Under the pieces are notes generated by a model. It was not told the DNA's origin, ran no database searches, and saw only the letters and a list, made by a program, of their open reading frames with translations. A DNA stretch of 64,000 nt, taken from the NCBI RefSeq assembly GCF_022201045.2, contig NC_068557.1, forward strand, positions 30,233,501-30,297,500, given 5' to 3'. This DNA is from Citrus sinensis (taxonomy: Eukaryota; Streptophyta; Magnoliopsida; Sapindales; Rutaceae). Made by a program: the position numbers and the translations under genes. Positions within the stretch are counted from its first letter, which is position 1. Each line of letters starts with the position of its first letter. Positions 23,375-35,774 of this stretch are shown piece by piece.

Positions 23375-25773
23375 TAAAAGTTAAAACAACTGGAGGGGCT
23401 TTTTCTTTGCGCGCTATTAGCCTAAAGCCGCGTCCTTTTGGCTAGTGGGCACTTGACAAACCTCTAAATTGCAACAACAATTAGCCAACTAATTGTTATT
23501 ATGCGACGACATCACAATTGTGTGGGCCTGTAGATGCACTCAATAAATAACTCTTGACGCCCAATTTCCTAATAAACTTTAGTTAAGAAATTTGAAAGGT
23601 ATATATTTTTTCTTTTCATTTTTTATAACAACAAAAATAACTTTAGTTTGTTTTCTTCCTCGTATTGTAGGCATCCCATTTCTATATTTTCATTATTATG
23701 GCAGCTGCTAACTTACATAATCTAATAATCCCATACAAAAATATGGTAGCAAGTGAAAATACTTACGAGATTATGGGTGACAACATTTAAATTTATTGTA
23801 AGTTACAAATGTTATAACTTAACAAGACTCACTGTGATACGACATGATTTGTATTTTTGGAATCCTTTCATTATCTATCATGCACTCTTTACGCTAACGG
23901 CATTTTACTTTTCATCACTTCTACTTCCTCTTTGAGAACTACAAAAAAAAAAAAAGGTAATGTAAAAATAAGGTTAATTTAAAATTTCGAAAAATCATCA
24001 ATATGGGGAGTTAAACCAAAACATTATTAAAAATTATCAACATAGGAAGAAAAATACACGTGACAAAATAAAATCGAAAGACACTATTTTCACAATTTCA
24101 GCAAGACCCAAAAGAATAAAGTTACAAAGAGATTTTTTTTTTTTGGTTTTAATCCTAATAATTTATATTATTAATGTAATATCAGTTCAAGTGATTATAT
24201 TGCCGTATATTTGTAGAGAGTTAAGGCAGACTCTGTGATTGCTTGCTAATTAAATTAGGTTTCTTTGACCAAGCCATGAATGAGAAGGTAATACATGGTA
24301 AGTTATCTGAACGTTGCGCAAGAAAGATTAGTTGAACTTGTTATCCTTTTATATATATATATATTAATTTGATATTGATGTTCCAACCATATCAAAATTT
24401 AATGGAAAAAGAAAATGGGCGTCGAAAGTTATTTTTTTGGGCGCACATAGGCCCACCAACTGTACCTAAAAAACTTGCGACTCAGGCCACCTTCTTGGGT
24501 AAGTAAAAGTAAGGCTACTATTATCTTTAATTAATTCAACTTAACTTATATTTATAGATAAACTACTTGTGGTCCTTCCTTATAAATACTTTGCCGTTTC
24601 TTAGTGATCTTTTTTTTGTGTAAGCTTTAATGACAGGTGTATTGTGTTGTATAAAATTTTACCCATATTTATTATTATTGACAGATGAACAACAAATCCA
24701 TGGCCGTCTTTGCAAATTGGCTAATCACAACAGAGGTTAATGGTTGGTGGGTAGGACTTTCATTGGCTTCTTATTATTATTAGTTGATGAATTTGGAATC
24801 TGTTTGGTCTAATTCTAATAAAGAAGTCGGATGAAATAACTACATTAGGTGCAAAGTACTGCAAAGGACGGGTGTATATCTTTTATTTCATAAGATTGGT
24901 GATGGTGGCATTAAATGTATTTATTTATCATGTAAGAAGAATCTTTTGATTAATTAAAATAAAATGTCTTTGTAAGGATTCATGGGGAGATGCAACGAGG
25001 ATCCGTAGCTGTTGCAAGTTTTAGGTTCCACTTATACGGGCTACAAGTTTTTGAGAACATCTCATTCTCAGGCTGCTTTCTAGTGGAAAAACAAGCAGTG
25101 GGTTATGGGCAATCATACAAATTTGATTGGAGTGAGGTTGTCTTGTATTGGATCATATGGACTGATTTTCGAAGCAATGATCTACTTTTAATTCTGAAGC
25201 TGTCGTCAGTCAGGCTATCAAAGCATTTTCCAATTGGTAGTGAACAAAACCAAAGAGTCAAAACGGAGCACACCAAAGCATGCTCATTACTAATTAATTG
25301 AATTGATTTTAATCGTGTGATCGAAAGAAAATGAAATTTCAACTTCAATGATTGGGACTAGGGAGGAACCGGAAGCAACCAGAACTGTTGCCGTTCACAT
25401 GATTGCCACTTCTCTATTTTATTCGTTGAAGAACTGATCCACCAAACTATCCAATAAAATAAAACAAATGGAAGAAATGAAACCCCATTTTTATTCACCT
25501 TATAATTCTTTTTTTTTTTTAAATTCCCTTTATTCACCGATGAAGTTTCACTAACAACGTTAAACATATATATATATATATATAAAGTAGATGAGTACGC
25601 TAAGAAATCAAATAACTAATTAAATAAAAATAAATCTGCTTGAAATCACTCGGGTTGACCCTTAAAGGTAAACAAAATCTACTTAACATTGTTGTGAAAT
25701 GAAAAAGGAATTTCATTGAGACTTGAACGACGTTCTTAACATCGTTGAAAACACTAATCTCCTGTTAGATTAT
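23375..25773. other. Intergenic sequence upstream of the PPR gene
   Basis: The first 100-200 bases hold the PPR promoter and 5' UTR. The remainder is AT-rich, with (TA)n at 24352-24364 and 25567-25585. A 103-codon frame at 24990-25301 has no recognisable family or intron context and is not called. Confidence 0.45.
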
Positions 25774-26046
25774 GGGTGCATTTGGGATTGAGGTTGGGCA
25801 GCTGTAGCTTAAAAGCTATAGCACTAAAATGTTTGGTAAATACTAACTACTGTAGCTTGTAAGCTATGTTGATATGATTTTTCACTTGTATAATATAAAA
25901 TTTATTATATCTTTAATAATTTTATCAAAATTATTATTTAAAATTTATATTTACTATATATTATTAACTTTTGTTTCATAATTATAATTTTTTTTTCACA
26001 GCAGCTGTAGCTTAAAAGCTACAGCACCTCAATCCCAAACACACCC
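25774..26046. mobile_element. Tourist-like (PIF/Harbinger) MITE, 273 bp
   Basis: Terminal inverted repeats start GGGTGCATTTGGGATTGAGG; the far end, read in reverse, starts GGGTGTGTTTGGGATTGAGG (18 of 20 match). A subterminal GCTGTAGCTTAAAAGCTA motif is mirrored at the other end. The GGGTGTGTTTGG-type terminus resembles Tourist-like MITEs. The flanks carry TAT on both sides (25771-25773 and 26047-26049), which could be a 3-bp target duplication as expected for PIF/Harbinger. The interior is AT-rich and non-coding. It lies about 400 bases beyond the 3' end of the small membrane-protein gene. Confidence 0.8.
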
Positions 26047-26450
26047 TATAAATCGTAATGACATTTGATTTGTATGTTTAACACATTATTAATCATAAAC
26101 CAACAAGAGGTTTGCCATTTTAATAACCTTAAAACAAATATAATAGAGTAATTGACTAAATGATTAGAATTAAAAAAAAAAAGGAAAAAGAAAGAAAGAT
26201 TATATTATAAGTTCGATTCCTTGGCAAGATCAGTTTGATACAACCTATGAAATACTAGTAAAATATACAAGCCAAGATGGCTGATTGGCCATAAATAATT
26301 CCGATATATCCTTTTATTTTATTTTGATTTTCTCGACTATGGATATTACTTGCAAAATTAGCTCTAATGATATTATAATAAATAAAGGAATAGATCATGT
26401 AATGTACGCGAATCAAAAAGCGTGACGACGGCTGCAAGGCTATCTGCAGC

Positions 26451-27077
26451 CTACTTCAAGTGCAATACAATTAGTTGCGTGTCCGGCTTCACTTCTTCTT
26501 CTGCTCTACCATCCAACAAACCCCAGAAAACTGAAACCAATCACACAATCCCCCACGTGTTAAAAAACTTTATTTGAATCACAAATTTTACATGGTATAA
26601 TCTTCTCATCACATAAGAGTTCCAAACAGTACAAATTAATTATTATCACATGACCATTACATTTGTAATTAACCAATGAGAAATTTGCAGATTTAGATCA
26701 GACCGGTAGCATAAGAGACGAATACGTGCTGTCAGAAAAAAAAAAAAAAAAGAGAATTTGAAAATTGACCTGATGATGATGCTTCGGAGCTTGTTCTAAT
26801 TAACGAACAAAAGTTTTAATTTCCGGGAAAGACATGGAAAAATTAAAACAAATATTTTCCCTTCTAGAGGTTATAAAGTCAATTGAGATCGGTATTTGTG
26901 AAGGTAGATGGAATACACACAAGACAAGAAGCTGAGTGTTGAACAACAGTTTACTATGAAATTCAGTTACCTGAGAGAACGAACGGCGAGATGCTGGGAG
27001 AGAACATGGAAGAAAAAATTGGCTCCATGAAGGAACACCACAACTCCCGTACAACCTAGCACAAATAACTCCATCAT
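26451..27077 (-). CDS. Small predicted membrane protein, 70 aa, three exons
   Basis: Three short exons, 26971-27077, 26770-26795 (only 26 bases) and 26451-26530, join with GT-AG introns into one 70-aa frame. It starts MMELFVLGCTGVVVFLHGAN and ends DTQLIVLHLK. Residues about 4-26 form one hydrophobic segment, with a small second half rich in Ser then Glu. Support: all three exon joints keep frame, each acceptor is preceded by a pyrimidine-biased or AT-rich tract, and the result reads like a conserved plant micro-protein. Either of two adjacent ATGs (27077 or 27074) could be used. I do not know a function. It could instead be chance, since it rests on hand splicing; a transcript would settle it. 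Confidence 0.6.
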
Positions 27078-28130
27078 CCTCTGAATCACAAGATTATCTG
27101 ATCAAATTGATAAGCAAAGCTAATAAAGCTTCGGAATATGTACGTGTGTGTGTATATATATGCTTCTGAATTATATGTAAGCGCTGATAGAGAAGACCAG
27201 AAGAATAGATGATCTAAAAATAAATAATTAAATAAATTATGAAAACTGGGAAGCCCAGTACGGTTGAATGAATCAAGTTTATTTATAATTGTGCTGGATG
27301 CTGACGTCAACATCCATTTCCATCCTTCCGTATAATCCCACCACAAACAACGCGACCGACGATGATGACGACATCGATGCCCACCATTGACTAGTTACTT
27401 GCTACTCTCTCTACATTCACATTTATGTATGTTGTATTTATTTATTTATTACATGCCTTCTTACTTCTGCTTCTTCTTATTATTATTATTATTATTATTT
27501 AATAATAATAATTATTATTTAATAATTATTCTTATTATGTGATAAGAAAAATTTATGCCACCGGAATTTGACTGTAAGCTTGTATGAGGGAGGGTAATAT
27601 TATTTTATTTTTTGTCAGTGTGAAGTAACCGACCATCGGGATAGCCGGATAGGACAACGGTCCATTGACATTGGCCTTTATCTTTTACATTGGAGATGAT
27701 GCTGCGAGTCACCACCGACTAGGACTAGCCAGCAGTTTCTGCCTTTTCTCCTTTTTGTTTAAACTCGGAATAATTATGAGGCTCGGATTTCAGAGTTCAT
27801 GCAAAAACTATAAAATTGTATGGGCATCTTTAAAAAAAAAAAACTCATCAAATAATATTTTATTATTTATTTAAAAAATTATATTAATATTTAAAATTCT
27901 TAAAAACACTTCAATTAAAATTTTTTAAATAAAAAATAATTCTCTTTAATTTTATAAAGTTACTTTTTTTTAATTTATATTTTATTATTTTTTATAAGAA
28001 AAAAAAAATATTTTAATTACCATTTATTTTTTCTTTAAAAAAATACTTTAAACGGTGTTCACACTGTCCCTTATTATCGCATTGGAGATATTTGTTAGAA
28101 TAAATTTATAATTAGGACCTGTCTACCTTA

Positions 28131-28285
28131 CAGATTCTGTAACATACGCACCCAATGCATGCACCACACCTGTGCTGCGTATGGAGAAAAAGCATGCAAT
28201 TGTTTTTGTTTGGTAGCTAGCTAACTAATCAGGAGCTGGCTAAGTTGGATCTGTATGTTACAGAATCTGTAACTTAGCCAGCTCC
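28131..28285. repeat. Two overlapping inverted repeats
   Basis: CAGATTCTGTAACATAC (28131-28147) is exactly inverted at 28253-28269. GGAGCTGGCTAAGTT (28232-28246) is exactly inverted at 28271-28285. The two hairpins overlap, so only one can form at a time without strain. Motifs of the GTTxCAG..CTGxAAC..TAGCC type also occur twice around 7670-7810, so this may be a MITE-like family. No target duplication was identified. Confidence 0.75.
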
Positions 28286-28475
28286 TTACAATTATATACA
28301 ATTGAAAGTCAATTACATTTTCATTCTTATCTTAAATGATAAATATTAGTAAACTCTACAAAGGTTAAAATATAAAGCTCACTATATCCAAATTTCCTTG
28401 ATTTTATAAATTAAGATAGATAATTATTTACTGCCACATCCAACAACATTAAAAAAAATTTATACTAACCACCAA

Positions 28476-28476
<1 letters not shown>

Positions 28477-28547
<71 letters not shown>
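28477..28547. repeat. (ATT)n microsatellite
   Basis: About 24 perfect ATT units. It is likely polymorphic in length. It lies about 700 bases past the Di19 stop codon and outside any called gene. Confidence 0.97.
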
Positions 28548-29260
28548 CTCTTCGAAGAGATATTTACCATGGGGAAAGTAAACAGTAAACAGGTTATCCT
28601 TGTGATCGAGAATATCTTGTTGCTCTTCCTGGGAAAAACGAAAAAAAAAAAAAAAAGGATAAGGGAAATTTGATCAAATTTGACACTCAATCAACAACTA
28701 CAATTTAATGAAAAGTTTTTCTTTTCTAAGTTGTGCTAATGAGTCGGTCATGCAAATGATCAAGTGGGAAGAAACACAGAGAGAATAACACGAAATGGCA
28801 CTAGAGTTTCCTCAACTAGTCCTCTTCGCTCTTACATCAACAACATGCAATATGCTGTCAATTTGGATATTTTATATGAATTACGAACCATACCGAAGGG
28901 AGCATTTCATGTCCACTTCTGCAGATACAAGCATGAGCTCAAACCTTGAAATGATGATATGCTGGAAAATTGCATAAACAATTGTAGCAATTCAACCACT
29001 CGCCATAATTAAAGTTTTCATTTTTCAATAAATTGGAAGACTATTGTTTATCCAGAAATGCAGTACATCTGGAGATGAGAAGCAGCTGAGGATTGGGCCA
29101 TTATCACGAAGCACCAACTCTTCAGCCGGTTCCACATCAAAATAAGGAATTGATTGGCTGGTTAATTTATGTAGAGCTATTAAACTCCCTCCCAGATATA
29201 CCCATGTGAAGATTTTGAGTTACTCCTTCCATTATTTTCAAAGTAAACTTACCGTCTCCA

Positions 29261-31573
29261 TTAGTCAATCAACAGAGTTGACAGAAGTAGATCTTGCACA
29301 AAACTGGCTCTCCCAGCACCTTGCCTAATCCTTTTTTCCCGCTCTTCATGACTCAAAGAAGGATCAAAACTGTCATAAAAAAATGGATAAAGCAAGGAAA
29401 GAGAGACAGAGAGAGAAGGAGAGAGGTTAATATTTAAATCCAAAAGACAGTAGTGAAAGGTGCTCAGCTTATGCATTGGGCATTAAATGGGGGCCTGTGT
29501 CTCAGGTATGCATTGGTGCCAAAAAGCAGTACCTTGTTTTCCACATATGTGTTGGTGCAGCACTTTTTGCACTAGTATCTTCAGTACTGGTTACAACAGA
29601 TTTTGAAATTTCCTCAGCTTCTGATGAAGGAAAATTCAAAATAAGAGAAGAAAGAAAAGGATCGGTAGCTGCATTAGAGATGTTAGCATTGCTAGACCGA
29701 TATCCACTACCCCCTAAAAGCACTTGCAGATGAGCTTCACGAAGATCCCGGCCCAGGAGAGAGAGTGCTTGACTGCTAGGAATTGCAACTCTACGTAATC
29801 TGCGACGTCTCTGCAAGTAATCTTCAGTTAAAAGAAAACATAGATGGTAACCAGTTTTGTCGGCATAAATACAACCCGAAATTTTTGCAACACATTAATT
29901 AAAGAAAATATCTATATATATATATATATCTATCCCAAATTTTCCATCATAAAGGATATCTTGAACAAGTGTCCATGCTGCAAAGTAATATGACTTAACA
30001 TGTCCCGTGCAACTTTAACTGAGCAAATGGGACAAACCTGAAAAGGAAATGTAGATGCAGCATAAGAGTCGTAAAGAAGCATCAAACAGGACTGCAAATT
30101 AGTCAAAGATATCAGCCCACACCAAATCAACGGTTATGGAACAGTTGAATAGCAAATTCAAGATATTAAAAAAGTTTGCTCTTTTCAACATTATTATTCT
30201 TATCTGCATTTTTTTTTTCGATTGATGCACTTTGGATTGAAAAGATACAGAGGAAAATGGATCGCATTCTCAGAAGTTGGAATGAATAAAAGGCCAGCAC
30301 AACACAGTAATCCTTCAATCAGATTAACTATAAGAACAAGAGTGAAAAAGAGTGGCTTAAACCTTCTCACAAACTAGTTATTATTTATACAGTTGAACAG
30401 AATTTTAGGCTCAGAAACAACCCAGCCTCATCCAAATTTGCCAGTTCATTAACATGGGATTTGTAAGTTTTATACCGTCTAAATATAAGCATAAAACGAG
30501 TTTATATGGTTTTAGAGTCAAAGATCTTTCCATCTTGGGTACCTACCCAGATTTCTCATATTAAAGGTTCTCCAATTGTCATCCTCCACTCCTTCAAAAC
30601 TCACAACATATTGGACAAACAAGTGGCCTGGAAAAGGAAGAAGCTATGCAGATGGTAGGGCAAAATAATTTCAAACATGAGGTAAGCTCCTAAAACTACA
30701 AGAAGAGTGTCCACGTTTTCTGATTAATTAGTCTACTGGAAGTTGTGATTTTATTCTTCATCATCATTATAACTGACGTGACCTATTAAACATTTTACAT
30801 CAAAACATAACGAGTTGCAAACCAAACGACTGGGTTTCATCTTTCCTCATTACTCCATGCACAAATGAAAATGCAAGCATCATTATAATTACATGGAAAA
30901 AATATCTTCTGGTCCCCAAGGGTTAAAAAGGAAATCAAAGATGTAGTAATAAAATCAATAAGAACGAACGTGGGATAAATATCCCAAGGAAACATATAAA
31001 GACAAAAAAGAAAACAAAAGATCATTTGAGGCAATGAATCAGAAAGTCAAACAGAAATTTTACCAAATTAAGCAACACCACAGAGATGATAAATTTTACA
31101 AAAATTACAAAATCAAGGAACCAAACTCCAAAGTACATGTAACAATCATTAAACATATCCACAGCATAAATTCATGCTATTATCATTATTATTTTAAAAA
31201 AAAGAAAAAGAAAAAGAAAAGAAACTTACGGTAACTTTGGACTCGCAGGAGTGCTCATCTTCGAGATGCGAACACAGCGACGCTATATCAAAATCCTCAT
31301 AACAGTACGGACATGGAAAATCAGGCCGTACATCATCTTCTACCTCAAAATCATCTATGCTCAGCCGATCTATAATTTTCAAAATAAATAAAAATGAAAA
31401 TGAAAATGAAAATAAGTTCACTAAAAAAATTAAATAAAAATATTTACGTAACGGATCCATATTTAAAAGGGAAAAAGGAGCGAACCTATTTGAGAGCTCT
31501 GATGATGATGCTGCTGCAACGTGTACTGACGCTTGGCGGCGGCCAGACGAGAGGTCCAGAAATCGGAATCCAT
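29261..31573 (-). CDS. DI19-like: Di19-type zinc-finger protein (5 exons, one AT-AC intron)
   Basis: Exons 31486-31573, 31230-31369, 29960-30037, 29533-29816 and 29261-29369 give 232 aa. Two Di19-type zinc fingers: C49/C52...H64/H69 (CPYCYEDFDIASLCSHLEDEH) and C78/C81...H92/H97. They are followed by a basic RRRRLRR nuclear signal (105-111) and the conserved RVAIPSSQALSLLGRDLREAHLQ block, then a Di19 C-terminal tail ending SFVQDLLLSTLLID. Family members are nuclear proteins of drought, salt and light responses, some binding DNA and activating PR genes (established for Arabidopsis). Introns 1, 2 and 4 are GT-AG. Intron 3 has AT-AC ends and is treated as U12-type (29817-29959); no GT exists after residue 102 before an in-frame stop. 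An (ATT)n microsatellite sits about 35 bases upstream of the start codon. Confidence 0.93.
29817..29959 (-). other. U12-type AT-AC intron in the Di19 gene
   Basis: On the minus strand the 143-base intron starts ATATCCTTTA, the exact U12 5' splice consensus, and ends ...GAAGATTAC. A branch-site match TCTTTTAACT (consensus TTCCTTAACT) places the branch A at 29828, with 11 nucleotides following it in the intron. Removing it joins HGHLFK to LQRRRRLRR exactly as in the Di19 family. Confidence 0.9.
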
Positions 31574-31607
31574 TGGAATATTAGAAACTGAGTCGCTGCT
31601 GCTTCAA

Positions 31608-31659
<52 letters not shown>

Positions 31660-33107
31660 GATTATTGTTATTATATTTGATATTAAAAAATGAATCTTGA
31701 CAAATAAACAAAATGAAAATTTTGTTCGTTTAATCTCTTGGCAAAGATCTCTTCTCAGGTTTCTTTGACTTGTTCTTTGGAGTTGTTTCAGGTTTGATTA
31801 TGGGCGAGCTTCAGATACGAGCAGAAAGAGAGAGAGTAAGATAAAATAAAACAAAATAAAAACAAGAAGAGAAAAGAAAGAGAGAGGCGGTAGAGTTTTC
31901 CTTTTCTTTTTTTTTTTTTTTTTTTTTTTTTTTTCCTTTTAATCTGAAATATACATTTTTATTTCTAATAATTTGATGGACGCATGTTTTTATGATAAAA
32001 ATTGACTTTTTCTTTAATTATACTCTTCTTATTCTGAGGTCTCTCTCCAAATAAGGATGACGATTGAACCAAGGAAGGACAGGACGAAAATGAGAGAGAG
32101 AAACTTATGTGTGGTAATAATGACGCGCACATGAGGAAATAATAGAGAGCAATTTTCGGTTTTTTTTTTTAATTTTATATTTCGTTATTTTTTACAACGC
32201 GTTTTTCTTTTTCTTTTTTCAGTTTATTAGTGGTCTTAAAATTTGGAAATTTTGCTTTTGAGTTTCTATTTTGTTGACCCATTTCTCAGCCACAACTTAC
32301 TTGTTGTAGTCTGATGGATATCCGATATTCCTGTTTGGCTTTGGTCTTGGATGAGATTTTTCAATTTTGGATCTCACAATAATAATATTTACTGATGATT
32401 TTTGTTGTACAATTTGCTTGAAATAAAATAAATAATAATTATATTATTTTTAAGACAAAATCTTAAAAATAAGATCAACAAAGGTATTTGGATGTATATG
32501 TTTGTTTGTTTATTAGAGGAACTAAAAATCGAAAAATGATATATAGATTAATAAAATATTAAGCAAAATATAAAAAAATTCAGATATGCCTAGATTATTG
32601 ATGAGACCTTTTTAATTGTAGCCAATGTATTATTACGAATAATGCCGACAACTGTAGATTAATTGATGAATTGGTATATTTATTTCCTAGGTCTAGGAAC
32701 CACGGCAATTTAGTTTTACTAAAAAATAAGGTAGAGTATATAGAATTTGCAACAAATTAAAGGTATATCATCAATGAATTTACAAAAACCTTTCCTAAAA
32801 CAGATTATGTAACAAAAAACAAAAAATTAAAAAAAGCAAATAGCGGAATCATTTAATACGGTGTCGTATTTCTTTGATTGAGAATGGGAAAGTGAAAAAA
32901 ATGAAATTGCATAAATTCGCGGCATTGAAGGATCATCAAACTCAATGACAAGCTTTGCCCACGACACAATCGATCAGTTTGTTATTTGTCCAGGAACACA
33001 AAAACACAATCCAATTCCGATCCAACGGAACTATCAGAAACTTGTTGTTCTGTTTCTTTTAAAATTTATTTAACAAACTATTTTCTTAGATTCGAATCAA
33101 ATTTCAA
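31574..33107. other. Shared upstream region of Di19 (-) and OB-fold gene (+)
   Basis: The two genes diverge across about 1.5 kb. It holds the Di19 5' UTR with an (ATT)17 microsatellite at 31607-31659, GA-rich stretches at 31825-31890, a run of 28 T at 31907-31934, and AT-rich DNA. No further gene is seen. A bidirectional promoter is possible but the distance is long for one. Confidence 0.45.
31607..31659. repeat. (ATT)n microsatellite in the Di19 leader
   Basis: About 17 ATT units starting 34 bases upstream of the Di19 start codon, read as AAT repeats on the gene's strand. It probably lies in the 5' UTR or core promoter. Confidence 0.95.
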
Positions 33108-34735
33108 ATGGCAACAAGAACAACAAAACAGCAGCAAAAAGCCCAAAAACAACAGCAAGGCAGCAGCTCCGACACTAATGCTAAGGTTGTCGAGAAGAGA
33201 AAGCCTGTGTTTACAAAAGTGGATCAGCTAAAACCGGGAACCAATGGTCACAATTTGACCGTCAATGTCTTGAAGTCCGAACCCGTTCTGCCTAAAAATC
33301 GTGCGGCTTCCCCACAGCTCCGCCAAACCCGAATCGCTGAGTGCCTTGTCGGTGACGATACTGGCACCATCCTCTTCACTGCCCGCAACGATCAAGGTCT
33401 CCTCTCTCTTCCTTTTTTTAATTATTGGCATTTGTCAATGTATGTATTTTTCTTTTTATCGAGTAAAAATGTACTAATATTTTGATGATTTTTGGAATTT
33501 TGAGATCAACTTATGGCTACCCATTTTTATTTGTTTTTTTTTTTTTTTTGTGCTTATAAAATATGATCATAGCAAGTTTAGAACTTTCTAATTTTTCAAT
33601 TGCATTTGTTCTTGTTGCGTGTTGAGCTGCTCGAACAAGAGCAATGTGTCTTCTCTCAAAATGTTAAAATGCTAAGATTATGGATTTTCGGAGGACCCAG
33701 ATGTCTTTATATCTTCGCTTGTTCTTATTGAGCTTTGATTTTCATAGTGGTTTGGGGTTTTGGCTGTGAATCAATTATGCATAAATCAGCCCTATCAACA
33801 TTGTTTTCATTCTGCAAGTCTTTTATTATTGATGCTATTTCATGTATAATGGTTTTGCCATTCAATTAATACTTCCGTCCACCAATTTTTATTTTTCCTC
33901 AAGATTCTTGTTTTCAAATCTAGTGATCGTTTTTCAAGACAATCTTCTTTTGTTCTCTTTTGCTTAAAATTTTCGATCTCCCAATTTGTTACTTACAAAT
34001 GAATTTGGTTTTTCTTTTAGTCGTGACGTGTTTGGCACTCATAAATTTTATGTAGTGTTGATGATGGTTAATATAAGAGCACCTTAAGAATGAGGTAAGA
34101 TAGGATTTTTAGACTGAAGCTTGGGTTTGAATTTAGTTGCCAAGTGCCCGGGCATCCCACTTTTGGCTAAAATGTTTCTGCCTGCAAGCATCAAGCTGAA
34201 TCTTTCATCTCCAAGCTATCAGTACTTTTGCTTATTATGCTAGCCGTTTCTGTACTTTGCAAATGGACTCTTTCTAAGCTTTATGCTTTGCAATTGCAAT
34301 TCTGGGAATGAGCCTGCCTGCAAGATACTGTCACCATGCTTTTTTTCTTGAGTTTCATGCTTTTGTCAAATCTAATTCTAGATGCGCACACCAATATGAT
34401 AGGTGATGCTATATTAACCCTCTACGATTAGCGATTGATTATCATGTTATAAATTATTGGTTTTTTCTCTCAACAATATGTATGCTGATATTATCTCCAC
34501 TCCCAATATTCTGAGTGAAAATGGTGGGTGTGTTTTCTGTGCAGTTGACTTGATGAAGCCGGGCACCACAGTAATCCTCCGTAACGCAAAGATTGACATG
34601 TTTAAGGGGTCTATGAGGATAGCTGTTGACAAATGGGGCCGCATTGAGGCCACTGAACCTGCTAAATTTGTTGTTAAAGAAGACAACAATTTGTCCCTTG
34701 TTGAGTATGAATTGGTGAACGTGGTTGAAGAATGA
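33108..34735 (+). CDS. Single OB-fold nucleic-acid-binding protein (SOSS-B / At4g28440-like)
   Basis: Two exons (33108-33396 and 34545-34735) with a GT-AG intron give 159 aa, close to the 150-160 aa of the plant family. After a Gln/Lys-rich tail (1-35) comes an OB fold: FTKVDQLKPGTNGHNLTVNV, IAECLVGDDTGTILFTARNDQ, then VDLMKPGTTVILRNAKIDMFKGSMR and VDKWGRIEA. This pattern matches the plant proteins of the At4g28440 type and, more distantly, SOSS complex subunit B / hSSB1, which bind single-stranded DNA. Whether the plant protein binds DNA or RNA is not shown. The start is the first in-frame ATG after upstream stops. The intron is 1148 bases with no repeat signature. Confidence 0.93.
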
Positions 34736-35774
34736 TCCAAGAAGCTCTTCCAAATGATCATTTCTCATCTGCTTCGTTCATGGCATATTTATGTTGCAAT
34801 TTTCCAGTGGCTATAGCTTTGTAAACAAATCTAATTAAGGTTGGATTTTTTTTTCTCCATTTGATTAATGTCTTTGGGTAATCTTGTGCTATCATCAGCC
34901 ATTATGTCTAGAACTGGGGAAAATAAATTATCCAATTCTAATATAATTTTCTCTTTCTTTTGCCCTTTTATACAACGAAGGTTGTCTCAAATTCTGAGTT
35001 TCTCTTTCAGTTAGCTGGTCGGATGTATACATGATAAGTGGAAGTTGATTTTTCACAGCTGATTACTATCCTTTTGTGATAGTAAAAACCATGTTTGGTT
35101 AAAATGCCAGATGAACTAGAAATGATAAACCAAATACCACTTGAGAATCAAGAGGAACAATGCCTCAAGCAAGTCTTACAATTTCAGAATAAAATCCATG
35201 GAGACTACGATCATTGCACCGCATCCAAGAAACAACTATCATCCATCTACAATACAAAAAGCACAAATTTTACTACTGAATGATATACATTGTGCCACAA
35301 TGTCATGGAAATTAACCAAAGATAAATCCAATCACTCGAACAAGAATATTATTGAAACAAAAACAACTAGCTGGGTAGAGTTAAGATCAATGACTACAAA
35401 GTTGTGGCAAATGAAACACGAATGAGACTATGAGAGGCAACAACAAAATCTCCAAGTTAAACACAACAAAGAGTGATGGCCAAAAACACTTGAAAGCCTA
35501 AGTCAAAAGATAAAAAAGAAACGCGAGTGTACAAATGGGGGCTAAAAGACAGCTGCTGAAAAAATAAATTCATACCTTGTACCTAGCTCCTCCGATTTAT
35601 GATAGAGTAAAGATGGAAGCTATACTATCTGATTTGCTAACTTTATGCACTATTTGGTGCAGACTAAAGTATAATCTTGCCCGGTGCATCTGTCTTTGTG
35701 CACTCAATTTTTATTGTATCTGACACAAACATCTTAACTGACCATTTAACAAATCTCAAGTCCTTCTCTAAGTA

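Larger units (their letters stand above)
27078..29260. other. Intergenic sequence with inverted repeats and microsatellites
   Basis: Upstream region of the small membrane-protein gene, then repeats. An (ATT)-rich tract at about 27477-27540 is partly self-complementary. The overlapping hairpin repeat lies at 28131-28285 and the (ATT)24 microsatellite at 28477-28547. The last 150-250 bases are likely the Di19 3' UTR. Frames at 27665-27874 and 28764-28977 are not supported as genes. Confidence 0.45.

Noticed and set aside
24990-25301. 103-codon plus-strand open frame as a gene
   Set aside because: No recognisable domain, no splice partners and ordinary AT-rich context; overlaps another frame on the other strand.
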